NCBI RefSeq assembly: GCF_002163755.1
Contig: NZ_CP015863.1
Coordinates: 1-64,000 of the forward strand
Origin: Vibrio campbellii CAIM 519 = NBRC 15631 = ATCC 25920
GTDB taxonomy: Bacteria; Pseudomonadota; Gammaproteobacteria; Enterobacterales; Vibrionaceae
Direction: 5' to 3'
DNA length: 64,000 nucleotides
The first letter of the stretch is position 1. Every line of letters begins with the position of its first letter. This document shows, one piece after another, positions 1-10,061 of the stretch. The position numbers were made by a program, and so were the translations under genes. The notes below the pieces were generated by a model, which saw nothing but the letters and a program-made list of their open reading frames with translations, was not told where the DNA came from and ran no database searches.

Positions 1-193
1 TCAGTTCCCCCGGTTCGCCTCGCTGCGCTATGTATTCACGCAGCGATACTAGCTTATGCTAGTGGGTTTCCCCATTCGGAAATCCCAGACTCAAATGGTT
101 TTTACTACCTAATCTGGGCTTATCGCAAGTTAATACGTCCTTCATCGCCTCTGACTGCCAAGGCATCCACCGTGTACGCTTAGTCACTTAACC
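1..193 (-). rRNA. 23S rRNA, 5' end only (cut by window edge)
   Basis: This is the first ~193 nt of a 23S rRNA on the minus strand. The 5' terminus is placed at the conserved GGTTAAGTGACTAAGCG start. It appears identical to the matching end of the full 23S at 39142-42031. The remainder, with 5S, lies before position 1. Confidence 0.95.
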
Positions 194-472
194 ATACAAC
201 CCGAAGGAGTTTCGAATTGAAGTTAAACAACCAAAGTTGCTATCTCATTATTTGAATGAGCGAGATAGCTTTCGATTTTGCCGGACTCAAATTCCAAGAA
301 CACTTGAATGTGTTGTATTGGTGTTTGTCATAAAGACAAACATTGAGAACTTTACAATCAACAATAAATTGTTGATTTGTCAGCTTTCCAAATTGTTAAA
401 GAGCTAGATTTCTTAATGAAACCATTTTTAAAAGCACTCTACTTTCTATAGCAAAGAAAGTGCGCTTAAAGA
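194..472 (-). other. 23S-tRNA spacer of first rRNA operon
   Basis: Transcribed spacer between tRNA-Ala and 23S. It holds a boxA-like antitermination element (GCTCTTTAACAATTTGG read on the minus strand, about 390-406) and sequence that forms the 23S processing stem. I see no protein gene in it. The spacer diverges from that of the second operon within about 20 nt of the 23S start. Confidence 0.75.
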
Positions 473-548
473 TGGTGGAGCTAAGCAGGATCGAACTGCT
501 GACCTCCTGCGTGCAAGGCAGGCGCTCTCCCAGCTGAGCTATAGCCCC
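473..548 (-). tRNA. tRNA-Ala(TGC)
   Basis: A 76-nt cloverleaf with an encoded CCA end (TGG at 473-475), acceptor GGGGCTA and anticodon TGC in the loop CCTTGCACG. It lies in the 16S-23S spacer after tRNA-Ile, which is the usual Ile-Ala spacer arrangement. Confidence 0.97.
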
Positions 549-591
549 ATCAAGGTGTCGATACTGTATGCCAATTCCTTGGGAAGGGAAT

Positions 592-668
592 TGGTGGGTC
601 TGAGTGGACTCGAACCACCGACCTCTCGCTTATCAGGCGAACGCTCTAACCACCTGAGCTACAGACCC
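592..668 (-). tRNA. tRNA-Ile(GAT)
   Basis: A 77-nt cloverleaf with encoded CCA, acceptor GGGTCTG and anticodon GAT (CCTGATAAG loop). It is the first tRNA after 16S in this operon. Confidence 0.97.
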
Positions 669-733
669 AGTATCGTCTCTTTCGTATAAACCGTATCAAT
701 CTGTGTGGACACTCATCGTGAGTAATCATCGTA

Positions 734-2286
<1,553 letters not shown>

Positions 2287-2508
2287 AAGATTTTGTTCGG
2301 CTCAATGAATACTGAACATTACATAAAGTAATGTTTGAATTGACTGTGCTGAATCTTTTGATTCAATGGTCACTTCGTTTCATTGAAACCTAATTTGAAG
2401 CCGAAGCTTCTAATTGGATTATCATCAACGAGTGCCCACACAGATTGATAGGTCTATATTTTTAAAGAGCTTGCTTATCGAGAAGATTTTCTCTCAAAGC
2501 GGAGGTGC

Positions 2509-2651
2509 ATTCTAACGAGATAATTGAGAGTGTCAAACACTTTTTTCAATTTATTTTCTCAGAAGCTTTCACCTCTCCGACTCTGCTGAAGCCTTATGGC
2601 GTCTGCCGTGTCGGTGGATGCGCATTATAGGGAACTCTGATCCGTTCGCAA
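2509..2651 (-). promoter_or_regulatory. rRNA operon promoters P1 and P2 (copy 1)
   Basis: Read on the minus strand, P1 is TTGCGA (2646-2651), 16 bp, TATAAT (2624-2629), followed by the GC-rich GCGC discriminator typical of stringently controlled promoters. P2 is TTGACA (2531-2536), 16 bp, TAGAAT (2509-2514). A/T tracts just upstream of P1 (2656-2685) look like an UP element. The transcribed leader from 2287 to about 2459 is the same as in the second operon. There is no protein gene between 2287 and 2757. Confidence 0.85.
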
Positions 2652-2710
2652 CCCTTTTTTGAAAAAAAATGGAAAAAACTGACTGTTCGATGACTATTTC
2701 ATCAAAAAAG

Positions 2711-2740
2711 CAAAAAAGAGGGTAAAAAACCCTCTTTTTC
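2711..2740 (-). terminator. Rho-independent terminator after fre
   Basis: Hairpin AGAGGG/CCCTCT with A-runs and T-runs on both sides, 18 nt after the fre stop codon. It can also work on the other strand. Confidence 0.8.
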
Positions 2741-2757
2741 TGCCTCAAAAGCCGTAT

Positions 2758-3471
2758 TTAAATGAATGCGTACGCGTCTGCGAACATACGTTCACTCTTC
2801 GCTTTCTTGTTCTGAGTGAACTGTTCACGAGCTGCGCCAGCCATTTCGAAACGACCTGCAATATAGATATCGTAGTTTTCTAAGCTTTCGAAATCTTCAC
2901 TCACCGCTTGTAGTACGTTACCAACTTTACCTTGCCAGTCGGCAGGTGCTTCTTCTACTACTGGAATAAAGTGAACGTTAGCAAACTTTGCAGCGATCTC
3001 GACTAACTCTTCTTTAGCGTAAAGTTGGCAATTGTCGCGCGCACCCCAGTATAGATAGATAGGATTGGTTTTGCTCTGTGCAACACAGTGATCCAGAATC
3101 GAACGCACGTAACTAAAGCCAGTACCACCAGCAATCAATAATAGTGGGCGTTCGCTTTCTTCTTGAACCCAAGCATCACCATGTGGAGCATCAATCTCGA
3201 TATGACCATCTGTTTCTAGTGCCGCTTGCATTGCTTCAACGACTTCTAGTGCATAAGCGTTGTGTTCCGCCGCACCGATGTGCAGTTCAAGTTCACCTTC
3301 ATGACGACATGGGCTGCTCGCAATAGAGAAAGGACGTTTGTCTTTTTCACCCATCACTACCATAAGGTACTGACCTGCTTTGAAAGGTACAGGTGATTCT
3401 GGATGAAGAAGGATTTGATAAGTATTACAAGCTAACGGCTGAATAGACTTTACTTTACATTGGATGGTCAT
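2758..3471 (-). CDS. fre: NAD(P)H-flavin reductase Fre
   Basis: A 237-aa soluble reductase that uses NAD(P)H to reduce free flavins. The reduced flavin can go to ferric iron reduction, to luciferase-type enzymes or to radical-enzyme activation. The protein aligns end to end with E. coli Fre (233 aa). It has the flavin-binding motif KRPFSIASSP (about residues 45-54), the nucleotide-binding AGGTGFSY stretch (about 113-120) and the C-terminal DAYAFI. The gene follows a small ferredoxin gene with 14 bp between them and is the last gene of ubiD-ferredoxin-fre, ending at a strong terminator. ubiD-fre linkage is classical in enterobacteria; the inserted ferredoxin is the difference. Confidence 0.95.
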   Translation of the reverse strand: MTIQCKVKSIQPLACNTYQILLHPESPVPFKAGQYLMVVMGEKDKRPFSIASSPCRHEGELELHIGAAEHNAYALEVVEAMQAALETDGHIEIDAPHGDAWVQEESERPLLLIAGGTGFSYVRSILDHCVAQSKTNPIYLYWGARDNCQLYAKEELVEIAAKFANVHFIPVVEEAPADWQGKVGNVLQAVSEDFESLENYDIYIAGRFEMAGAAREQFTQNKKAKSERMFADAYAFI

Positions 3472-3485
3472 GGTGTTCCTCTCGC

Positions 3486-3755
3486 TTACTCATCAAAAGT
3501 AAGCACTAAATTACTTTCTGTATAGGCTTGGCAAGGGAATATCCAACCTTGCTGTTGCTCTTTTTCGGTTAGCATCGGTTCGAGGTGGTAACTCACCTCG
3601 CCCGCTAGCTTTTTACACATACACATGGCGCAAGCGCCAACTTGGCAACGGTGTGGGAAGCGAATATTGTTGTTGAGCGCAGCTTCCAACACCGTCTCCC
3701 CTTCTTTTACTTGGAACCTAACGTCCATTGGTAGAAGGTGGACTTGATGACTCAT
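3486..3755 (-). CDS. small [2Fe-2S] ferredoxin between ubiD and fre
   Basis: An 89-aa plant-type ferredoxin. It has the CX4CX2C motif (CQVGACAMC) and a fourth cysteine in WIFPCQAY, as needed for a [2Fe-2S] cluster. I place the start at ATG 3755 because it overlaps the ubiD stop as ATGA, which implies translational coupling; the open frame extends a few codons further upstream. Fused proteins such as AscD-type and VanB-type reductases join a ferredoxin domain to a Fre-like domain. Here the two parts are separate neighbouring genes, so this protein may be an electron partner of Fre. That partnership is inference. The overall fold and cluster type are well supported. Confidence 0.88.
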   Translation of the reverse strand: MSHQVHLLPMDVRFQVKEGETVLEAALNNNIRFPHRCQVGACAMCMCKKLAGEVSYHLEPMLTEKEQQQGWIFPCQAYTESNLVLTFDE

Positions 3756-5605
3756 AGAATACCTAACTGGTCCCAAATCTCATCGACTTTAGCCACAAGT
3801 TTAGGATCTTTTTTGATAGGCGTACCCCACTCGCGCGTGACTTCGGATTCGAACTTGTTGGTCGCATCCAGTCCTAATTTGGATGAACTATGAGTCTTAC
3901 CATGCACTTGAATAGTGTCTCTATCTGGATCCATCCGGGTTGTTACAGCCCAAATGATGTCATTCCAATCTCGTGCATTAACGTCATCGTCGCACAAGAT
4001 AATGAATTTGTTATCCGTGTACTGAGCAAAGAAGTCCCACAGGTATTCCATCAAGGCTTGCGATTGACCAGCTTGGTCTTTCTTCATGGTCACAACAGCG
4101 AACTGGTTATTAGCTGTTGCAGGTAGATAGATATCGACAATCTCAGGGCGTTGCTGTTTCAACTCATTCAGTTCTGTTTCAGTAATCGCTTTGCTGTCTC
4201 GCTCAGTGACCCCGGTTCGCGTCGCTAGCTCGGCATCCCATTTAATAGTTGCATCTAACCCCATCTTGGAGCCAAGACCAACCACAGGCGAAGCAAAGTC
4301 AAGTGAGTCGATTGGCGTGTTGTCTATCATCAAGGTGTCACGTACAGGATCCATATGCTCTGACATGGCTTTAACGACATCATTCCAATCTCGCGCGTTT
4401 ACCGATTCATCGCACACAATAACAAACTTGGTGTACATGAATTGACGCAAGAAAGACCACACACCCATCATTATGCGCTTGGCATGTCCTGGGTACTGCT
4501 TCTTCATGGTGACGACCGCCATTCGGTAAGAACAACCTTCTGGTGGTAGGTAGAAGTCTTCAATCTCTGGGAATTGCTTTTGCAGAATCGGCACAAATAC
4601 TTCGTTTAATGCCACACCCAATACAGCGGGTTCATCTGGCGGACGGCCTGTGTAGGTACTGTGGTAGATTGGGTCTTTACGCATGGTAATGTGCGTAATG
4701 GTAAACACGTGGTGCTTTTCTTTTTCGTTGTAGTAGCCAGTGTGGTCACCATAAGGACCTTCATCGGCAAACTCGTTCGGGTCAATATAGCCTTCCATCA
4801 CGATTTCAGCGCTCGCTGGCACTTCCAAATCATTACTAACTGACTTCACGACTTCCGTTTTGCTGCCACGTAGCAAACCTGCAAATGCGTATTCCGATAG
4901 CGTATCTGGCACTGGCGTTACTGCACCAAGAATGGTAGCTGGGTCTGCACCAAACGCGACCGAAACTGGGAAAGGTTTACCTGGATGGGTTTCCATCCAA
5001 TCGCGCAGGTCAAGCGCACCACCACGATGAGCTAACCAACGCATGATGATTTTGTTCTTGGCAATTTTCTGCTGACGGTAAATGCCTAGGTTCTGACGTT
5101 TCTTATTCGGACCCTTGGTCACGGTTAAGCCCCACGTAAGCAATGGCGCAACGTCTTCTGCCCAGCAACTCATCACCGGGATTTTATCCAAATCGACTTC
5201 ATCACCTTGCCACACAATCTCTTGGCACGATGCTTTTCTTAAGCGCTTGGCTGGCATGTTCAATACTTGCTTGAACACTGGCAATTTTTCCAATGCGTCT
5301 TTGAAGCCTTTTGGTGGCTCAGGTTCTTTCAAATAAGCCAGCAGCTTACCGACTTCTCTTAATTCTTTAACGTCTTCACGTCCCATACCAATCGCGACAC
5401 GCTCTGGCGTACCAAATAGGTTCGTCAAAACAGGTACGTCGTAACCAATTGGGTTCTCAAACAACAGCGCAGGGCCACCAGCACGCAAGGTACGGTCGCT
5501 AATTTCTGTCATTTCGTAAGCGGGGTCGACGGGGTGAGTGATGCGTTGAAGTCGACCTTTCTGTTCTAGGTGGTCGATAAATTCACGTAAATCCTTAAAA
5601 CTCAT
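3752..5605 (-). CDS. ubiD: 4-hydroxy-3-polyprenylbenzoate decarboxylase UbiD, with duplicated C-terminal segment
   Basis: Decarboxylase of ubiquinone biosynthesis; the family uses prenylated FMN made by UbiX. The 617-aa protein is about 120 aa longer than E. coli UbiD (497). The active-site stretch DEGPYGDHTGYY is at residues 281-292. The extra length is a tandem duplication. Residues about 347-459 (from IEDFYLPPEG) are repeated at about 488-587 (from IVDIYLPATA), with both copies carrying VNARDWND, MDP-RDT and SKLGLDAT- or SKMGLDAT-like motifs. The normal UbiD tail REWGTPIKKDP follows the second copy. The gene starts ubiD-ferredoxin-fre and overlaps the ferredoxin start by 4 bp. Confidence 0.95.
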   Translation of the reverse strand: MSFKDLREFIDHLEQKGRLQRITHPVDPAYEMTEISDRTLRAGGPALLFENPIGYDVPVLTNLFGTPERVAIGMGREDVKELREVGKLLAYLKEPEPPKGFKDALEKLPVFKQVLNMPAKRLRKASCQEIVWQGDEVDLDKIPVMSCWAEDVAPLLTWGLTVTKGPNKKRQNLGIYRQQKIAKNKIIMRWLAHRGGALDLRDWMETHPGKPFPVSVAFGADPATILGAVTPVPDTLSEYAFAGLLRGSKTEVVKSVSNDLEVPASAEIVMEGYIDPNEFADEGPYGDHTGYYNEKEKHHVFTITHITMRKDPIYHSTYTGRPPDEPAVLGVALNEVFVPILQKQFPEIEDFYLPPEGCSYRMAVVTMKKQYPGHAKRIMMGVWSFLRQFMYTKFVIVCDESVNARDWNDVVKAMSEHMDPVRDTLMIDNTPIDSLDFASPVVGLGSKMGLDATIKWDAELATRTGVTERDSKAITETELNELKQQRPEIVDIYLPATANNQFAVVTMKKDQAGQSQALMEYLWDFFAQYTDNKFIILCDDDVNARDWNDIIWAVTTRMDPDRDTIQVHGKTHSSSKLGLDATNKFESEVTREWGTPIKKDPKLVAKVDEIWDQLGIL

Positions 5606-5647
5606 AGGCCTTCATGCTGGCTGATTAAACTGTCCGCAGTATAACAA

Positions 5648-5673
5648 ATAGGAGGACGCTAAGATCCTCCTAT
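5648..5673 (-). terminator. probable terminator after the 5736-6728 gene
   Basis: A perfect stem TAGGAGGA/TCCTCCTA lies 60 nt after the stop, followed on the minus strand by TTTGTTA. The T-run is weak, so it is only probable. The TATACT just beyond it could be part of the ubiD promoter. Confidence 0.5.
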
Positions 5674-5735
5674 TTTGTGTGGGTATGTGAACTCGATAGC
5701 GACAAGAATCGTTACTTAAAGAACATCAACAGCAG

Positions 5736-6728
5736 TTATTCCAAGAATTCCGCAATCTGTCGTGTTTTTACTTGGTGATTGTTTGAGACCAACTCTTCTA
5801 ACCACGAGTGATGCCCTTGCTTTGCGAGTTCTCTAGCAACCAAAGTAGCTTCTTCTGAAAGTGCCATCTTGGCCACTAGGAATTGTTTTACGTCATGAGA
5901 GAGTGGATTGGATCTTGTGAGCAGTTCAATCGCATAAGGTTTTAAGGTTGGATTGACGGTGGAATTCATCAACTGTTGTAGTGAAAACTCATCACCAACT
6001 TCTGCTAATCTGGCTAACTCTGTTTGGCTGTTGTAATCAGCACGCATACGCCACAACAGATCGTACATCGCCTGATTTTGGCTTACTTGTGCCAAACGCA
6101 CAATCACGGCTGTAGATGGCAGCCAGCTGGTAACATTAGCATGGGTTAATTGTTTGGTCAGTGCTTCAAGCGCGTCTGGCGATAAGCTGTCTAGCTCACG
6201 GATAAGTAACGCTTCTCTGGTTTGCACTTGATGCGTCGTACCTGTTAACCAATCCCTGAGGCTTAGCTCCTGCCGCTCTGCTTCCAAAACAAATTCTAAC
6301 GTTCTCTGATCCTGCTTCCAGCGTTTTATCAGACGGCTAGCAATGGCCGGGAAATTAAACGCAGGTACACTGAACTCATAACCATCCCCTCGCTCAAGCA
6401 CTTGGTAAGTTGGAGTTATGCTGATTTGGGATTCGACAAAAATCGACATTCTTGGGGTAAGGATGAGTTCTTGTTGCTCTAGCTTTTCGAGCAAAAGGAA
6501 ACGGACGACTTCTTGTTGAGGAAAGGCAAGCCGGTCTAGGGCAAATTTAAGCGAGTCAACCTCGTCCCTGACTGCGTAATCAAGCAGTTCAGATACTTTG
6601 GTCTGTATTTGAGAGTCCTGAAGCCACTGCTCTACCACGGTTTCCTGCATTTCCTTGGCAGTTGACGTCGCGGGTAGTGTGATAAGTGACAAGCTCAGGA
6701 GTAATGACGACAACATTCCTTGTTGCAT
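5736..6728 (-). CDS. exported hypothetical protein, helical-repeat-like
   Basis: A 330-aa protein of unknown function. It starts with a clear Sec signal peptide (charged-poor start, LLLSLSLITLPATSTA, likely cut after residue 24), so it should be periplasmic. The mature part is rich in Leu, Glu and Gln and reads as successive amphipathic helices, especially in residues 170-325, which suggests a HEAT- or TPR-like solenoid. I recognise no catalytic motif. The start ATG is supported by GGGAGG seven bases upstream. The gene is monocistronic between rho and ubiD, with its own terminator-like hairpin. A scaffold or adaptor role in the envelope is only a guess from the fold impression. Confidence 0.75.
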   Translation of the reverse strand: MQQGMLSSLLLSLSLITLPATSTAKEMQETVVEQWLQDSQIQTKVSELLDYAVRDEVDSLKFALDRLAFPQQEVVRFLLLEKLEQQELILTPRMSIFVESQISITPTYQVLERGDGYEFSVPAFNFPAIASRLIKRWKQDQRTLEFVLEAERQELSLRDWLTGTTHQVQTREALLIRELDSLSPDALEALTKQLTHANVTSWLPSTAVIVRLAQVSQNQAMYDLLWRMRADYNSQTELARLAEVGDEFSLQQLMNSTVNPTLKPYAIELLTRSNPLSHDVKQFLVAKMALSEEATLVARELAKQGHHSWLEELVSNNHQVKTRQIAEFLE

Positions 6729-6783
6729 GTTAACCTCCCGATAACATTTCCTTCATTCTGCTGCTTCTATCGGGAGAAAGCAA

Positions 6784-6810
6784 TAAAAAAGCCACCGATA
6801 TACGGTGGCT
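6784..6810 (-). terminator. Rho-independent terminator after rho
   Basis: Stem AGCCACCG/CGGTGGCT followed by six T on the minus strand, about 24 nt after the rho stop codon. Confidence 0.9.
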
Positions 6811-6834
6811 CTTCGCAGAATTGCTTATCTGAGA

Positions 6835-8094
6835 CTATTGACGACGCATTGCATCGAAGAACTCGTCGTTGGTCTTAGTCATCGCTAGCTTGTCGATTAG
6901 GAACTCCATCGCGTCAGTTTCGCCCATTGGGTGAACGATCTTACGTAGAATCCACATCTTCTGAAGTTCTTCGTTCTTAGTTAGAAGCTCTTCACGACGT
7001 GTGCCGCTGCGGTTGAAGTCAATCGCAGGGAATACACGTTTCTCTGCAATCTTACGGTTCAAGTGGATTTCCATGTTACCTGTACCCTTGAACTCTTCGT
7101 AGATAACTTCGTCCATCTTAGAACCAGTATCGACTAGAGCCGTAGCAAGGATAGTTAGGCTGCCGCCTTCTTCTACGTTACGCGCAGCACCGAAGAAACG
7201 CTTAGGACGGTGTAGTGCGTTTGCATCCACACCACCAGTTAGTACTTTACCTGATGAAGGCACTACGGTGTTGTATGCACGAGCTAGACGAGTGATAGAG
7301 TCAAGCAGGATAACCACGTCTTTCTTGTGTTCAACAAGACGTTTTGCTTTCTCGATTACCATTTCCGCAACTTGTACGTGGCGAGAAGCTGGCTCATCGA
7401 ACGTTGACGCTACTACTTCACCTTTAACTAGACGCTGCATCTCTGTTACTTCTTCAGGACGTTCGTCGATAAGAAGTACCATCAACTCACACTCTGGGTG
7501 GTTGTACGCGATGCTTTGAGCGATATTTTGCAGAAGCATTGTCTTACCCGCTTTTGGCGGAGCAACAATCAGACCACGTTGACCTTTACCAATTGGCGAT
7601 GCCAAGTCTAAAACACGTGCTGTGATGTCTTCTGTAGAACCGTTACCGCGCTCCATAACCATACGCTCGTTAGCGTGTAGAGGCGTTAAGTTCTCGAATA
7701 GGATCTTGTTACGAGCATTGTCTGGTTTGTCGTCGTTTACTGTGTTGACTTTTAGCAGGGCAAAGTAACGCTCACCGTCTTTTGGTGGGCGAATTTTACC
7801 AGCAATTGAGTCACCAGTACGTAGGTTGAAGCGACGAATCTGACTTGGCGAAACGTAGATATCGTCAGGACCAGCAAGGTATGAGCTGTCCGCGCTACGT
7901 AGGAAACCAAAGCCGTCTTGCAGAATCTCCAGAACCCCATCGCCAAAGATGTCTTCGCCGCCTTTTGCGTGCGCTTTAAGAATTGCGAAGATGATGTCTT
8001 GTTTTCTTAGACGAGCCAGGTTCTCAAGACCCAGGCTTTCGCCAAGCTTTACAAGGTCAGACACAGGTCTGTTCTTCAGTTCAGTAAGATTCAT
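6835..8094 (-). CDS. rho: transcription termination factor Rho
   Basis: Hexameric RNA-dependent ATPase and helicase that ends transcription at rut sites. The 419-aa protein has the same length as E. coli Rho and is nearly identical. It has the N-terminal RNA-binding fold with DGFGFLRSADSSY, the P-loop APPKAGKT (about 178-185), the Walker B region VVILLDSITR and the Q/R-loop region around GGVDANALHRPKRFFGAARN. I start at ATG 8094 (MNLTELKN), which matches the E. coli start; an upstream in-frame TTG at 8118 would add 8 residues and lacks support. Monocistronic, downstream of trxA, same strand, with a terminator between them. Confidence 0.97.
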   Translation of the reverse strand: MNLTELKNRPVSDLVKLGESLGLENLARLRKQDIIFAILKAHAKGGEDIFGDGVLEILQDGFGFLRSADSSYLAGPDDIYVSPSQIRRFNLRTGDSIAGKIRPPKDGERYFALLKVNTVNDDKPDNARNKILFENLTPLHANERMVMERGNGSTEDITARVLDLASPIGKGQRGLIVAPPKAGKTMLLQNIAQSIAYNHPECELMVLLIDERPEEVTEMQRLVKGEVVASTFDEPASRHVQVAEMVIEKAKRLVEHKKDVVILLDSITRLARAYNTVVPSSGKVLTGGVDANALHRPKRFFGAARNVEEGGSLTILATALVDTGSKMDEVIYEEFKGTGNMEIHLNRKIAEKRVFPAIDFNRSGTRREELLTKNEELQKMWILRKIVHPMGETDAMEFLIDKLAMTKTNDEFFDAMRRQ

Positions 8095-8235
8095 GGTGGT
8101 GGATGCTTGTTTAGTCAAAATAAGATCTGTTTTCTAGTTAAGATGGATTTGGTCTCAGGATCGACCAAGAAGAGAAATTTGTTCAATTAACGCGCGATAC
8201 GGTAGCACTAATTAATATTCTAGTCCAGAGTTAGA

Positions 8236-8275
8236 AAAACAAAACCGCGCATTGTCATATTGCACGGTTTTGTTT
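8236..8275 (-). terminator. Rho-independent terminator after trxA
   Basis: Long hairpin with arms ACAAAACCGTGCAAT and ATGCGCGGTTTTGT, closing into a T-run on the minus strand, 16 nt after the trxA stop. Confidence 0.88.
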
Positions 8276-8290
8276 GTAATCACTTGGTGA

Positions 8291-8617
8291 TTATAGGTTT
8301 GCGTCTAGGAACTCTTTTAGTTGAGTCTTAGACAGAGCACCAACTTTCGTTGCCGCTACGTTACCGTCTTTAAATAACAGTAGCGTTGGAATGCCGCGAA
8401 TACCAAACTTAGGTGGTGTACCTGCGTTATGGTCAATGTTTAGTTTACCGATAGTGAGTTTGCCTTCGTACTCGTCAGCGATTTCGTCCAAGATAGGAGC
8501 GATCATTTTACAAGGACCACACCATTCTGCCCAAAAATCAACTAGAACCGGGCCTGCAGCGTTGATTACATCGTTTTCAAAACCGTCATCAGTAAGCTGC
8601 AAAATCTTATCACTCAT
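8291..8617 (-). CDS. trxA: thioredoxin 1
   Basis: A 108-aa cytoplasmic dithiol protein that reduces disulfides in ribonucleotide reductase, methionine sulfoxide reductase and other enzymes. The active site is WCGPC with Cys33 and Cys36, and the IRGIPTLLLF cis-Pro loop is present. Length and sequence match E. coli TrxA. The start MSDKIL at 8617 is preferred over the ATG four codons upstream because it has GGAAG just before it and fits the family. It is divergent from rhlB, as in E. coli, with about 110 bp of shared promoter region. Confidence 0.97.
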   Translation of the reverse strand: MSDKILQLTDDGFENDVINAAGPVLVDFWAEWCGPCKMIAPILDEIADEYEGKLTIGKLNIDHNAGTPPKFGIRGIPTLLLFKDGNVAATKVGALSKTQLKEFLDANL

Positions 8618-8728
8618 CTTCCACTCCAATGTGTTTTTCGAAACTGGTTGGATGATAACCAGTAAATAGATGCCCTATTGGAATGTATTTACTTTCTTAT
8701 TGCAAGCTTTAGCTGATATTCTATCGCC

Positions 8729-10042
8729 ATGAAAAAGACGCATATCACAGAGCAAAAGTTCGCCGATTTGGGTTTAAAGCCCCAAGTTATTGAAGGATTG
8801 GAGAAAAAAGGGTTCGAATATTGTACCCCTATCCAAGCCTTGGCGTTGCCGGTACTGCTCACCGGCCAAGACATTGCAGGCCAGGCCCAAACGGGTACTG
8901 GTAAAACCCTCGCGTTTCTTACTGCTACCTTCAACCACCTTCTGACCACACCAGAGCACGAAGGTCGTAAGCCAACTCAACCGCGCGCAATCATTATGGC
9001 GCCAACGCGTGAGCTAGCGATTCAGATCTTTAACGATGCTGAGCCTTTGATTGCGAGCACAGGTCTTAAAGCGGCTTTAGCTTACGGTGGCGAAAGCTAC
9101 GATAAGCAACTTGCCAAGCTTCAAGATGGTGTAGACATTCTTATTGGCACTACTGGCCGTATCATTGATTTCTACAAGCAGCGCGTATTCAACCTAAACA
9201 ACATTCAAGCCGTTGTTCTAGATGAAGCGGACCGTATGTTCGATCTTGGCTTTATTAAAGACATTCGTTTCTTGTTCCGTCGTATGCCTGAGCCAAAAGA
9301 GCGTTTGAACATGCTGTTCTCAGCGACGCTGTCTTACCGCGTACAAGAATTAGCTTTCGAACACATGCACAACCCTGAGCATGTTGTGGTTGAGCCAGAG
9401 CAAAAAACTGGTCATCGCATCCAAGAAGAGCTTTTCTACCCTTCGAATGAAGACAAGATGGCACTGCTTCAAACGCTTATTGAAGAAGAATGGCCAGACC
9501 GCGCGATCGTTTTTGCTAACACTAAGCATAAGTGTGAGTCGATTTGGGGTCACCTAGCAGCCGATGGTCACCGTGTTGGTCTACTGACTGGTGATGTACC
9601 ACAGAAGAAGCGTGAAAAAATCCTTGAGCAATTCACTCGTGGTGAAGTTGACCTACTAGTCGCAACTGACGTTGCAGCACGTGGTCTTCATATTCCTCAA
9701 GTTACACACGTATTCAACTTCGACCTACCAGATGACTGTGAAGATTACGTTCACCGTATCGGTCGTACTGGTCGTGCTGGCGCAAGCGGTCACTCTATTA
9801 GCTTTGCTTGTGAAGATTACGCAATCAACCTGCCACCAATCGAAGAATACATTGAGCACGCAATCCCAGTTTCTGATTACGACGCTTCGGCTCTAATCCA
9901 AGATCTGCCTGCACCACTTCGTATGCGCGCGCCTCGTTCTCAGCAACGTCGCACCAATACCGGTGGCACTCGCTCTGGTAACCGTAAGCCGCAAGGACGT
10001 CGTCCTCGTCAGCCGCGTCAATCAGCGCCAAAACAATCATAA
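8729..10042 (+). CDS. rhlB: ATP-dependent RNA helicase RhlB
   Basis: DEAD-box helicase that unwinds structured RNA for the RNase E degradosome. The 437-aa protein has the Q-motif region (CTPIQ at 32-36), Walker A AQTGTGKT (53-60), DEAD at 165-168, SAT in LFSATLS, and the HRIGRTGRAG motif VI. The last ~45 residues are a basic, low-complexity Arg/Gln-rich tail typical of RhlB. The gene runs into gppA 19 bp downstream with no terminator, so the two are likely co-transcribed. Confidence 0.96.
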   Translation: MKKTHITEQKFADLGLKPQVIEGLEKKGFEYCTPIQALALPVLLTGQDIAGQAQTGTGKTLAFLTATFNHLLTTPEHEGRKPTQPRAIIMAPTRELAIQIFNDAEPLIASTGLKAALAYGGESYDKQLAKLQDGVDILIGTTGRIIDFYKQRVFNLNNIQAVVLDEADRMFDLGFIKDIRFLFRRMPEPKERLNMLFSATLSYRVQELAFEHMHNPEHVVVEPEQKTGHRIQEELFYPSNEDKMALLQTLIEEEWPDRAIVFANTKHKCESIWGHLAADGHRVGLLTGDVPQKKREKILEQFTRGEVDLLVATDVAARGLHIPQVTHVFNFDLPDDCEDYVHRIGRTGRAGASGHSISFACEDYAINLPPIEEYIEHAIPVSDYDASALIQDLPAPLRMRAPRSQQRRTNTGGTRSGNRKPQGRRPRQPRQSAPKQS

Positions 10043-10061
10043 AAGGAAACTGAAGTCGTTT

